Below are positions 46,391 through 56,114 of a stretch of 64,000 nucleotides of DNA, piece after piece; the stretch's first letter is position 1, and each line of letters begins with the position of its first letter. The DNA lies in the NCBI RefSeq assembly GCF_025460805.1, contig NZ_JAMXFJ010000007.1:124001-188000 (forward strand). The letters are read 5' to 3'. Below the pieces are notes generated by a model. It was not told the origin of the DNA and ran no database searches. It was given only the letters and a program-made list of their open reading frames with translations. The stretch comes from Microvirga sesbaniae. GTDB lineage: Bacteria; Pseudomonadota; Alphaproteobacteria; Rhizobiales; Beijerinckiaceae. Made by a program: the position numbers and the translations under genes.

Positions 46391-47998
46391 TTAGAACGGA
46401 AGGGCTTTGGGACGCATCCACTGATACCAGAGCGCGATCATCATGCGCGTCAGGGTGACGGCGGTGATCACCGTCGTCAGGATGCCGAGAATGAACACGA
46501 CGGCGAAGCCGCGCACGGGGCCGGAACCGAGGAAGAACAGGATCACGGCCGCGATGGCCATGGTGCTGTTCGAATCCACGATGGTCGCGAAGGCCCGGTC
46601 GAAGCCGGCCTGGATGCCCGACACGATCGACCGTCCGGCATGCACCTCTTCGCGGATGCGCTCGTAGATGAGCACGTTGGAGTCCACCGCCGTGCCGATG
46701 GTGAGCACGATGCCGGCGATGCCCGGCAGGGTCAGGGTCGCTTCCAGCACGGACATGAGACCGAAGATCAGGCCCACATGGACGAGGAGCGCGATGTTCG
46801 CGATGAGGCCGAAGATACCGTAGGTGGCGAACATGAAGATCACCACGAAGATGGCCGCCACATAGGTGGCCATCTTGCCGGCTTCGATGGAGTCGCGTCC
46901 GAGGCCGGGGCCGACGGTGCGCTCCTCCACGATGGTCAGCTTGGCCGGCAGGGCGCCGGAGCGGAGCAGGACGGCGAGATTGTTGACCTGCTCGACCGTG
47001 AAGCTTCCCGAGATCTGGCCGGAGCCGCCCGTGATGGGCGACTGGATCGTCGGGGCCGAGATGACCCGGTTGTCGAGGACGATCGCGAGCTGACGGCCCA
47101 GGTTCTCGGTGGTCGCCTGGCCGAACCGTTGGGCTCCGCGGATGTTGAAGCGGAAATTGACGATGGGCTGGCGGGTCTGGCTGTCGAAGGCCGGCTGGGC
47201 ATCGGTCAGGTCGCCGCCTTCGGCGATCACCCGGCGCTCGACGGGAACGCGCTGTCCGCCGGCATCCTCCATGGGGAGCAGGTCGACGTCGGTCGCGCCC
47301 GGCTGGGCCAACAGGCGGAACTCGAGGTTGCCGGTCTCGCCGAGCAGGGCCTTCAGCTGCTGCGGATCCTGAAGGCCGGGAACCTGGACGAGGATGCGGT
47401 CGGCGCCCTGGCGCTGGATGCTCGGTTCGGTCGTGCCGCCGAAGTCGATACGCCGACGGACGACCTCGATGGACTGGTCGACGGCGCGGCGCACGCGCTC
47501 GTTGATGCCCGCATCCGTGTAGGTCAGCGTGATCACCCCGTCGGGGGTGGTGTTGATCGCGATGGTGTTGTTGCCGCTCTGGCCGATCACGGCGTTGCCG
47601 ATGGGCTGGGCCAGCTCCCGCAGGCGCGGCAGCAGCCGGTCGCGGTCCGCGGCATCGGGCACGCGGATCTGCACGCCGCGCTGGACCGTCTGAATGCCGT
47701 TCTGGGACGACACGCGGGTGTCGCGCAGGATCCGGCGGACGTCGTCGCGGAGGATCGTGACCTGGCCGCGCAGCAGATCCTGGGCGTCGACCTCGAGCAG
47801 GACGTGCGAACCGCCCTGCAGGTCCAGGCCCAGGACGATGGCGCGGGACGGAACGAGCCAGGACGGGACCCAGCTCGGGACGGCGTTCAGGAAAGCCTGA
47901 CGCTGCTCGCGATTCATCGTGCTCGGAACCGCAAGAAGCAGGCCGATCACAATGATCGCCACGGTGGCGATGATCTTCGACCTCGAGAAGCGCAGCAT
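46391..47998 (-). CDS. secD: Protein translocase subunit SecD
   Basis: 535 residues. GLDLQGGSHVLLEVD near the N-terminus, a large periplasmic P1 region, and the membrane block VDSNVLIYERIREE are diagnostic. Six membrane segments are seen, one at the N-terminus and five at the C-terminus. The start is taken at ATG 47998, where the first membrane segment (IIATVAIIVIGLLLAV) begins soon after; a GTG seven codons earlier is possible. It is followed by secF and preceded by yajC in one leftward operon. Confidence 0.96.
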   Translation of the reverse strand: MLRFSRSKIIATVAIIVIGLLLAVPSTMNREQRQAFLNAVPSWVPSWLVPSRAIVLGLDLQGGSHVLLEVDAQDLLRGQVTILRDDVRRILRDTRVSSQNGIQTVQRGVQIRVPDAADRDRLLPRLRELAQPIGNAVIGQSGNNTIAINTTPDGVITLTYTDAGINERVRRAVDQSIEVVRRRIDFGGTTEPSIQRQGADRILVQVPGLQDPQQLKALLGETGNLEFRLLAQPGATDVDLLPMEDAGGQRVPVERRVIAEGGDLTDAQPAFDSQTRQPIVNFRFNIRGAQRFGQATTENLGRQLAIVLDNRVISAPTIQSPITGGSGQISGSFTVEQVNNLAVLLRSGALPAKLTIVEERTVGPGLGRDSIEAGKMATYVAAIFVVIFMFATYGIFGLIANIALLVHVGLIFGLMSVLEATLTLPGIAGIVLTIGTAVDSNVLIYERIREEVHAGRSIVSGIQAGFDRAFATIVDSNSTMAIAAVILFFLGSGPVRGFAVVFILGILTTVITAVTLTRMMIALWYQWMRPKALPF

Positions 47999-48088
47999 CG
48001 TCAGCTCAACCTTTCTCACTCACTTGGCCGCATTCTGGAGCGGCGAACCGGCCCTCGTCCCAAAGGGAAGGGCCGGCCTTTTGTCACA

Positions 48089-48433
48089 TCAGGCCTTGAC
48101 CGGCTCGCTCTTGGAGCGGACCTCGGAGATCATGGCCCGGGCCACCTTCACCTTCACGCCGTCGGCGATCTCGACCTCGACATCGGCCGAATCCTCGAGA
48201 ACCTTGGTCACCTTGCCGATGATGCCGCCGGACGTGACGACCGTATCGCCGCGGCGGACGTTCTTGATCATCTCCTGGTGGGCCTTCACCCGGCGCTGCT
48301 GCGGACGGATGATCAGGAACCACATGATGACGAATATGAGGATGAACGGGACGAATTGAAGGATCATCTCCGTTCCGCCCCCGGCCGGGGCCCCTTGTGC
48401 GAAGGCAGGTGAAATGAACAAGCGGCTCTCCAT
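48089..48433 (-). CDS. yajC: Preprotein translocase subunit YajC
   Basis: 114 residues from ATG 48433. One membrane segment (FVPFILIFVIMWFLIIRPQQ) is followed by a small basic/acidic cytoplasmic domain (RGDTVVTSGGIIGKVTKV). It partners SecDF. Many relatives begin MFISPAFAQ; here that stretch follows a TTG at 48424 with GGAGAG just upstream, so the true start may be that TTG, giving 111 residues. It is first of the operon yajC-secD-secF-Mth938-NDUFAF6-like. Confidence 0.93.
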   Translation of the reverse strand: MESRLFISPAFAQGAPAGGGTEMILQFVPFILIFVIMWFLIIRPQQRRVKAHQEMIKNVRRGDTVVTSGGIIGKVTKVLEDSADVEVEIADGVKVKVARAMISEVRSKSEPVKA

Positions 48434-48738
48434 GGATAAAGGCGCGTGGCAGGCCCGATTGGGGCCCACCCGCGCCGGACGGGATGACAAAGCGTGGCGG
48501 ACTATACCCATCGACTCGCCGAAATCAATGAAGTTGAAGGCCTTTCCCAAGGCTCCTGCGGGGTTGCCGCCCTCCCCCCGTCGGGCGCATGGCCGGTTTC
48601 GCAGCGCGGCGGGTCCGCGACCCCGATCCGGCCTCTCCCTTCAGGAGGCGCCTTTTTGCTCCCGAGCCGGATCCCCCTTCGCCGAAAAATGCGCTAAGCA
48701 CGCCTTCCTTGCCTCACTTATTCTTGAAGTCAGATCCC
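48434..48738. other. Divergent promoter region of yajC and the DUF815 gene
   Basis: 305 bases, no gene supported. It must contain both promoters; no confident -35/-10 pair or repeat was picked out. Confidence 0.45.
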
Positions 48739-49614
48739 ATGCCCGCCGACATCACCTCCCCCGAATCCCTGGCGCTTTTGACGCGGATCGCCGAGGCCCT
48801 GGAGCGCCTCACCCCGGCCACCGCGGCTCACGCCGACGTCACCGGAGCCGATGCCTTCGTCTGGCAGGCGGCCGGCCGCAGGCTCTCCCCCGTGCCGAAG
48901 GTGAACCGGGTCGAGATGAGCCTCCTGCGCGGCATCGACCGGGTCAGGGACCAACTGGCGGAGAATACGCAGCGCTTCGCGCGGGGCCTGCCGGCGAACA
49001 ACGCCCTGCTCTGGGGCGCCCGCGGCATGGGCAAATCGTCCCTGGTCAAGGCGGTCCATGCGGAGATCAACCATGGCAAGGGGGGCGATGCCCGCCCCCT
49101 CAAGCTGATCGAGATCCACCGGGAGGACATCGAGACCCTGCCCGACCTCATGGGTCTGCTGCGGGCCGATCCGCACCGCTTCATCGTGTTCTGCGACGAT
49201 CTCTCGTTCGACGCGGACGACACCTCCTACAAGTCGCTCAAGGCCGTGCTGGAAGGCGGCATCGAGGGCCGGCCCGACAACGTGATCTTCTACGCCACCT
49301 CGAACCGGCGCCACCTGCTGCCGCGCGACATGATGGAGAACGAGCGCTCGACCGCCATCAACCCGGGCGAGGCTGTCGAGGAGAAGGTCTCCCTGTCCGA
49401 CCGGTTCGGCCTCTGGCTCGGCTTCCACAAGTGCAGCCAGGACGAGTATCTCGACATGGTCTTCGCCTATGTCGACCATCTGGGCCTCCAGACGGACCGC
49501 GACTCCGTCCGCGCGGAGGCTCTGGAATGGGCCACCACCCGCGGCGCACGCTCGGGACGCACCGCCTGGCAGTTCATCCAGGATCTGGCCGGCCGTCTCG
49601 GCAAGGCGCTCTGA
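48739..49614 (+). CDS. DUF815-family AAA ATPase
   Basis: 291 residues. Walker A is LLWGARGMGKSSLVKAVH near residue 97; Walker B is RFIVFCDDLSFDADD. NVIFYATSNRRHLLPRDMME and the arginine-rich end of the AAA core follow. The family is common in proteobacteria next to yajC/secDF, but its role is unsettled. ATG 48739 begins a normal family N-terminus. The C-terminus meets a 13-base tandem repeat that contains the stop codon. It is convergent with the M23 gene and shares a terminator with it. Confidence 0.88.
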   Translation: MPADITSPESLALLTRIAEALERLTPATAAHADVTGADAFVWQAAGRRLSPVPKVNRVEMSLLRGIDRVRDQLAENTQRFARGLPANNALLWGARGMGKSSLVKAVHAEINHGKGGDARPLKLIEIHREDIETLPDLMGLLRADPHRFIVFCDDLSFDADDTSYKSLKAVLEGGIEGRPDNVIFYATSNRRHLLPRDMMENERSTAINPGEAVEEKVSLSDRFGLWLGFHKCSQDEYLDMVFAYVDHLGLQTDRDSVRAEALEWATTRGARSGRTAWQFIQDLAGRLGKAL

Positions 49615-49640
49615 CAAGGCGCTCTGACAAGGCGCTCTGA
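49602..49640 (+). repeat. Three tandem 13-base units over the DUF815 stop codon
   Basis: CAAGGCGCTCTGA is present three times without a gap. The first copy encodes the last residues and the stop; the other two repeat the stop downstream. It looks like recent slippage. Confidence 0.95.
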
Positions 49641-49648
49641 ATCGACAA

Positions 49649-49681
49649 GGGGACGGTGGCTGAGCTCCACCGTCCCCTCAT
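49649..49681. terminator. Bidirectional terminator
   Basis: GGGGACGGTGG/CCACCGTCCCC, an 11-base perfect stem with a 7-base loop, followed by T. It lies between the convergent DUF815 and M23 genes. Confidence 0.75.
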
Positions 49682-49727
49682 TCGACCAGCTTCGATAGGC
49701 GAAAGCTGACCTGAACCGTTGATCCGA

Positions 49728-50834
49728 TCAGCCGCCGAGGTGCTTCATGGGGTCGACCGGCTGGGCGCCCTTGCGGATCTCGAAGTGGAGCTGCGGCGAG
49801 GTCACGTTGCCGGTCTGGCCGGAGGTGGCGATCACCTGGCCACGCTTCACCTGCTCACCGCGCTTGACGTTGAGCGAGCCGTTGTGGGCGTAGGCCGAGA
49901 CGAAGCCGTTCTCGTGCTTGATCAGGACGAGGTTGCCGTAGCCCTTCACCTCGCTGCCCGCGTAGGTCACCGTGCCGGCTTCGGCCGCCTTGACCGGCGT
50001 GCCTTCGGGAACCGCGATGTTGATGCCCTCGTTGCCGCCATTGGCGCCGAAACCGGCGATGACCCGGCCGCGGGCCGGCCAGCGAAAATCGCCGGACACG
50101 CTCGCGGTCTGCTCGGGCTCGGCGACCGGAGCCTTCGCGGCCTCCGGCTGCGGCGCCGGCGCGGCCGGCTGAATGACGGCCGGCTTCACCGGCTCGGGCT
50201 GGGTCAGGGCGGCCACCTTGGGCTGCTCGACGACCGGCTTCGGCGCGGGCGCCAGAGGCTTCGGGGCGGGCGCCAGAGGCTTCGGGGCGGACACCAGCGG
50301 CTCGTTCGTGGCGGACGCGACCTGCATCGGGGCGGATTTGGCGGAAGCCGGCGCGGCCGGAGCCGGAGCCTGAGCGGTCGTCGTCATGCCCGGACGAACG
50401 CGCTTCACCGGCTCGGCGGCGGCAACCGGCGTGGCGGCGGCCGGAGTCCTGGACGTGTCGACGAGGCGGAATTTCGGCTGGCTGGCCGGCTGCGCCGGGA
50501 CCGAGTGAGCGACCGGCACGGGACGCGGCTGGATCGGTGCGGGAGCGGCGGCGATGCGGGTGGGCTGCGGCAGGGGCTGGGACTGCACGGGCGGCAGGGC
50601 CTGGGCCTGAACCGACGGCGTCGGCATCGGGGCCGGAGCGTAGGACGGCGCCGGCTGCGGCGAGGACGACGCGGTGGCGTCCATGCGCTCGCTGGCCGCG
50701 AACGGGTTGGAGAACGGGTTCTCGGCGAACCGTGCACTATCGGTACTGCAGGCCGCCGCCGCACTGCCGATCAACCCCACCAAGGCGATCCGCGACACCG
50801 CAACCCAATGCCCAGAACACACACGCAACCGCAT
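49728..50834 (-). CDS. NlpD/EnvC-like M23 lipoprotein, probable amidase activator
   Basis: 368 residues. A lipoprotein-type signal with C after AAAA lies near residue 29. A long proline/alanine-rich region with 21-base duplications (LAPAPKP units) follows, then a C-terminal M23 domain. The catalytic positions are degenerate: NEGINIAVPEG replaces H-x-G-x-D and QLHFEI replaces HLHFE, so it is probably a non-enzymatic activator of murein amidases rather than a peptidase. No LysM domain is seen, although NlpD relatives usually have one. ATG 50834 is chosen over the adjacent GTG. It lies downstream of surE-pcm across repeats. Confidence 0.82.
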   Translation of the reverse strand: MRLRVCSGHWVAVSRIALVGLIGSAAAACSTDSARFAENPFSNPFAASERMDATASSSPQPAPSYAPAPMPTPSVQAQALPPVQSQPLPQPTRIAAAPAPIQPRPVPVAHSVPAQPASQPKFRLVDTSRTPAAATPVAAAEPVKRVRPGMTTTAQAPAPAAPASAKSAPMQVASATNEPLVSAPKPLAPAPKPLAPAPKPVVEQPKVAALTQPEPVKPAVIQPAAPAPQPEAAKAPVAEPEQTASVSGDFRWPARGRVIAGFGANGGNEGINIAVPEGTPVKAAEAGTVTYAGSEVKGYGNLVLIKHENGFVSAYAHNGSLNVKRGEQVKRGQVIATSGQTGNVTSPQLHFEIRKGAQPVDPMKHLGG

Positions 50835-51378
50835 CACTCAACCCCAACCGAACGCAACTCGATGAAGCCATTAAAAGCCTGTTCAGGTTAAGCATCGGTT
50901 GACGTTGCGCGGATTCCCGTAACCTTGTCCGAAAAAAATTCGGTTGGGTTGGAACCCACCGAAAAGTGGACATGTTTTCGGCGCGATGCCTCGAGCATCG
51001 GACAATCGGCATAGCCGTCTCTCCCCTCGACGTCATCACCGGGCTTGTCCCGGTGATCTCGATGCGGTGAGGCTCGGCGCTTGTCTCCATCGGGATGGCC
51101 GGCACAAGGCCGGCCATGACGTGGGTGGGTGTGATCACCGGCCCGCACCACCCTCTCACGTCATCACCGGGCTCGTCCCGGTGATCCCGATTGTCCGATG
51201 CTCCACTCTTGGCCGGCGCACCGTTCGACGCGAAAAACCGGGTCCACTTTTTCGCACGGTGCGCGAGAGCATCGGACCCAAAAGTGGAATCCACTTTTGG
51301 GATCGGATCCGATGCTCAACCCTTCAAGTGGCGCACCGTTCGACGCGAAAAACCGGGTCCACTTTTTCGCACGGTGCG
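50835..51378. other. Repeat-filled spacer between pcm and the M23 gene
   Basis: 544 bases mostly of family B units and three linked family A palindromes. No gene is supported. Confidence 0.65.
51031..51190. repeat. Family B palindromic repeats
   Basis: A full unit at about 51031-51122 and a left half at 51157-51190, which runs directly into a family A element. Confidence 0.85.
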
Positions 51379-51382
51379 CTAG
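51194..51382. repeat. Three linked family A palindromes abutting pcm
   Basis: Two near-identical GCGCACCGTTCGACGCGAAA...GCACGGTGCGC palindromes flank a GAGCATCGGACCCAAAAGTG...GATGCTC palindrome. The terminal CTA (51379-51381) is the pcm stop codon. Confidence 0.9.
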
Positions 51383-52062
51383 AGAGTCGCCGCGATGCCG
51401 GTGACGAGAGGCGAAATGCGCAAGGCCGCCCCGATCGTCTGCATCAGGGCGCCGTCCGCGTCGCGTTCGATCCGCACGAGATGGGGGACGCCTTCTTTCG
51501 TGAGGGCGCCGATCAGACGGCCGCCCGGACCGAGGAGAGACGTGACGGCCTGCGGGATCTCGGGCCGTGCGCCGTTGAGCAGGATGCGGTCGAAGCGATC
51601 CCGGACGCGCGCCGCCAATCCGTCGCCCACCTCCAGCCGGACCTTGCCCGCTTCCACGATCTTGAGATGCTGCGCGGCGCTCTCCGCCAGGGTGTTGAAC
51701 CGCTCGACGCTCGTAACCTCGGCTCCGAGCCTCGCCAGCAGCGCCGTCACGTAGCCGCTTCCGGTCCCGATCTCCAGCACGCGCTGCCCCGGCTGGACGC
51801 CGAGCGCGAGCAGCATGGCCGCCACCGTCGCCGGCCCCGTCATGGTCTGACCGCAGGGCAGCGGCAGGGCGACGTCGGTCCGGGCGAGATCGGTGAAGCG
51901 GCGCGGGGCGAACACCTCGCGGGGCACGAGTTCCATGGCGCGCAGCAGCGCCGTGTCTCGGATGCCTTTGGCGCGCAAGGACAGGATGAACGACGCAGCA
52001 CCGATCGCCTCCTGCTCGTCGCGGGCCTCCGCATCAGGCAGGAACGGCATGTCCTGGTTCAT
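51379..52062 (-). CDS. pcm: Protein-L-isoaspartate O-methyltransferase
   Basis: 227 residues. It repairs damaged aspartyl residues using SAM. Motif I LEIGTGSGYVTALLARL, the PCMT block PLPCGQTMTGPATVAAML, and VEVGDG-type LEVGDGLAA are present. It lies 13 bases after surE, the classic stress-survival pair. The stop codon is part of a family A repeat. The normal C-terminus looks complete. Confidence 0.93.
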   Translation of the reverse strand: MNQDMPFLPDAEARDEQEAIGAASFILSLRAKGIRDTALLRAMELVPREVFAPRRFTDLARTDVALPLPCGQTMTGPATVAAMLLALGVQPGQRVLEIGTGSGYVTALLARLGAEVTSVERFNTLAESAAQHLKIVEAGKVRLEVGDGLAARVRDRFDRILLNGARPEIPQAVTSLLGPGGRLIGALTKEGVPHLVRIERDADGALMQTIGAALRISPLVTGIAATL

Positions 52063-52075
52063 CGCGCCGGCACCC

Positions 52076-52840
52076 TCATCGGCCGAAAGCCTGCGCGTAG
52101 CGCGTCAGCGTCGGCTCGTCGGTCATGTCGATCCGCAGCGGCGTCACGGCGATGCGCCGATGAGCGATGGCCCACAGATCGGTACCGTTGCCGGGCGTGA
52201 ACGGCCGGCGCTCGAACGCGATCCAGAAATAAGGGTTGCCGCGTCCGTCCCGGCGCTCGTCGAGGCGCAGGAGCTCCTGCGTGCGCTGCCCCTGGTTGAC
52301 GAGCGACGTTCCCTCCACCTCGTCGGGCTCGCAATCCGGGAAATTGACGTTGACCAGGATACCCTTGTCGATGCCGGCCTCGAGGATGCGGCGCACGACC
52401 TTGGGGCCGTGGTGCTCGGCGCAGTGCCAGCGCGGCGCATTGCGCGTGCCGGGTCCGTAGGCCTGGGACAGGGCGATGGACGGAAGCCCTAAGATCGTAC
52501 CTTCGATGGCCCCCGCCACGGTGCCGGAATAGGTCACGTCCTCCGCCACGTTCTGGCCCCGGTTGACCCCGGAAAGAACGAGATCGGGCCTCGCGTCCTG
52601 CATGAGGTGGCGCACGCCCATGATCACGCAGTCCGTCGGTGTGCCCTTCACGGCGAAGTGCCGCTCCGAGATTTCGCGCAGGCGCAGGGGATCGTTGAGG
52701 GACAGGGAGTGGGCGACGCCGCTCTGATCGGTCTCGGGGGCGACGACCCACACGTCGTCCGACAGGTTGCGGGCGATCGCCTCCAGGGTCTTCAGGCCGG
52801 GAGCATGAATGCCGTCGTCGTTGGTGCAGAGAATGCGCAT
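52076..52840 (-). CDS. surE: 5'-nucleotidase SurE
   Basis: 254 residues. It is a metal-dependent nucleoside monophosphatase. MRILCTNDDGIHAPG gives the metal ligands D8 and D9; SGVNRGQNVAEDVTYSGTV supplies the asparagine ligand block. The start codon follows the serS stop by one base, and pcm follows by 13 bases. Confidence 0.96.
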   Translation of the reverse strand: MRILCTNDDGIHAPGLKTLEAIARNLSDDVWVVAPETDQSGVAHSLSLNDPLRLREISERHFAVKGTPTDCVIMGVRHLMQDARPDLVLSGVNRGQNVAEDVTYSGTVAGAIEGTILGLPSIALSQAYGPGTRNAPRWHCAEHHGPKVVRRILEAGIDKGILVNVNFPDCEPDEVEGTSLVNQGQRTQELLRLDERRDGRGNPYFWIAFERRPFTPGNGTDLWAIAHRRIAVTPLRIDMTDEPTLTRYAQAFGR

Positions 52841-52841
52841 G

Positions 52842-54239
<1,398 letters not shown>

Positions 54240-54308
54240 TCAGAACAAGACCGCCCCTTCAACTCTTGCCGAGGATGGCGGCCGGTGCGAGGGACCTCGT
54301 CGAGGCCC

Positions 54309-55112
54309 CTACTCCTCTGCCGCGCGCGCGGCCTCGGCTTCCGCACGCTTCTTCTCGACCATGGTGACGGAGAAGATGGATGCCTCGTAAAGAAGCAAGG
54401 TGGGGACCGCAAGGGCGAACTGGCTGATCACGTCCGGCGGCGTGAGAACCGCCGCGATCACGAACACGATGACCACGGCATAGCGGCGCTTATCCTTGAG
54501 GAATTGCGAATCGATGATCCCGGCCCGGGCCAGAAGGGTCAGGACCACCGGAAGCTGGAAGCAGATGCCGAACGCGAAGATGAGCGTCATGATCAGCGAC
54601 AGGTACTCGCTGACCTTGGGCAGGAACTCGATGCTGGGACTGGTATCCGTGGCCAGCTGCTGCATCCCCACGGAGAAGCGCATGAGGAGCGGCATGGCGA
54701 TGAAATAGACGCAGGCCGCCCCGATGACGAAGAGGACCGGGGTCGCGATCAGATACGGCACGAAGGCCCGGCGCTCGTTCTTGTAGAGGCCTGGCGCCAC
54801 GAACTTGTAGACCTGGATGGCGATGATCGGAAAAGCCAGGAAACCGGCACCGAAGGCCGCGACCTGGATCTGCGTGAACAGATATTCGAGCCCGTGGGTA
54901 TAGACGAGATGCGCCCTCTCGGGCGAGCCGACCGCCAGGACGTAGGGCCAGACCAGCGCGTTGTAGATGTACTTGGCGGCGGCAAAGCAGACGAAGAACA
55001 TCGCGACGAACGCGACAAGCGCCTTGATCAGGCGCGAGCGCAACTCGGTCAGATGCTCGATCAGAGGCGCGCGCGATGCCTCGACCTCATCCTCTTCAAC
55101 GGCGGTGGTCAT
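54309..55112 (-). CDS. tatC: Sec-independent protein translocase TatC
   Basis: 267 residues, six membrane segments. It is the receptor of twin-arginine precursors. APLIEHLTELRSRLIK at the N-terminus and the FAFGICFQLPVV block are diagnostic. A charged C-terminal tail (KKRAEAEAARAAEE) is usual in alphaproteobacteria. It overlaps the tatB stop by four bases. Confidence 0.97.
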   Translation of the reverse strand: MTTAVEEDEVEASRAPLIEHLTELRSRLIKALVAFVAMFFVCFAAAKYIYNALVWPYVLAVGSPERAHLVYTHGLEYLFTQIQVAAFGAGFLAFPIIAIQVYKFVAPGLYKNERRAFVPYLIATPVLFVIGAACVYFIAMPLLMRFSVGMQQLATDTSPSIEFLPKVSEYLSLIMTLIFAFGICFQLPVVLTLLARAGIIDSQFLKDKRRYAVVIVFVIAAVLTPPDVISQFALAVPTLLLYEASIFSVTMVEKKRAEAEAARAAEE

Positions 55113-55741
55113 CCGGCTTTTGCGTCCGCTTTTCGGGGCTGTTCTGAAAGTTGTTCGGCGAGGGCCGCCTGCTGGGCCTCGTACTCCGCCTCGCGGCGCA
55201 GGGACTCGGCGATCTCGGCGGCAGGATCGACCGTCGGGGGCGTCGGCAGGTCGACGAGCGGATCCGCAGGACGCGAATCCTCGGGATCCGGCGCCCGACC
55301 CTCCACGACGGCCTGGACCGTTGCGTCGGAAGCCGCCGGAGCAGGCGGTGGCACGTCGGCCACCAGCACCGGCTGTTCGGGGGACACCGGCTGATCGGAC
55401 GGCACGGGCGCGGCATCCGGCCCTGTCGCCGGCTCGGGGGCCTTCTCAGGCGCCTCGATCGACGTCTTCAGCTCGTCCCGGATCGTCTGGATCGGGTTGA
55501 AGTTCGTGCTGCCGATGGAAGTGACGGACTCGTTCACGCCCTGGAGCTGCTTCTTGACCTCGTCGAGCTCGGCCTCGCGCATGGCCTCGTTGAACTGGCC
55601 CTGGAACTCCGCCGCCATGCGGCGAAGCTTTCCGGTCACCTGCCCGACGGTCCTCAGGGCCTTGGGCAGATCCTTCGGGCCGATCACGATCAGCGCAACG
55701 GCGCCGATCACCATGATCTCACCCCAGCTCATGTCCAACAT
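55109..55741 (-). CDS. tatB: Sec-independent protein translocase TatB
   Basis: 210 residues. The N-terminal hairpin MSWGEIMVIGAVALIVIGPK followed by DLPKALRTVGQ is the TatB signature; an amphipathic helix and a long Pro/Glu-rich tail follow. ATG 55741 is used; a second ATG three codons in gives the more common start. It is between tatA and tatC in one operon. Confidence 0.94.
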   Translation of the reverse strand: MLDMSWGEIMVIGAVALIVIGPKDLPKALRTVGQVTGKLRRMAAEFQGQFNEAMREAELDEVKKQLQGVNESVTSIGSTNFNPIQTIRDELKTSIEAPEKAPEPATGPDAAPVPSDQPVSPEQPVLVADVPPPAPAASDATVQAVVEGRAPDPEDSRPADPLVDLPTPPTVDPAAEIAESLRREAEYEAQQAALAEQLSEQPRKADAKAG

Positions 55742-55814
55742 GACGTGGCCTCGAACCTGCCCTTTACGTACTCACGCGTACTGACACGCCGCGAATGGCG
55801 GCGGCGCACGAAGC

Positions 55815-56057
55815 TTAGCCGACCTTGTGGTCCGTCGTCGCGGCGCTCGTGGGAGCGCCGGCCTGATGGTCGATGGTCCGGACGGGCTCCGACGGCTGCA
55901 CCGGCTTTGCCGGGGTATCGTCCTCGGACATGCCCTTCTTGAAGGCTTTGATGCCCTTCGCGACGTCTCCCATCATGTCGGAGATCTTCCCGCGTCCGAA
56001 CAGCAGGACGACGATCAGACCCACGACGATCCAGTGCCAAATACTCGTGCCACCCAT
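55815..56057 (-). CDS. tatA: Sec-independent protein translocase TatA
   Basis: 80 residues. A single membrane segment ([15 protein letters not shown]) is followed by the amphipathic helix [20 protein letters not shown], the TatA pattern. AGGAGGAAT lies before the ATG at 56057. It forms the protein-conducting assembly with TatBC. It is separated from the ABC ATPase gene upstream by 57 bases. Confidence 0.97.
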   Translation of the reverse strand: MGGTSIWHWIVVGLIVVLLFGRGKISDMMGDVAKGIKAFKKGMSEDDTPAKPVQPSEPVRTIDHQAGAPTSAATTDHKVG

Positions 56058-56114
56058 GGCAATTCCTCCTGCGCCCGAAAAGGCGCGGTCTTTCAATATG
56101 AACTCGTCGCCAAC

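Noticed and set aside
45818..48412. 864-codon open frame opposite secF, secD and yajC
   Set aside because: Spans three real genes on the other strand; the composition is a codon-bias artefact.
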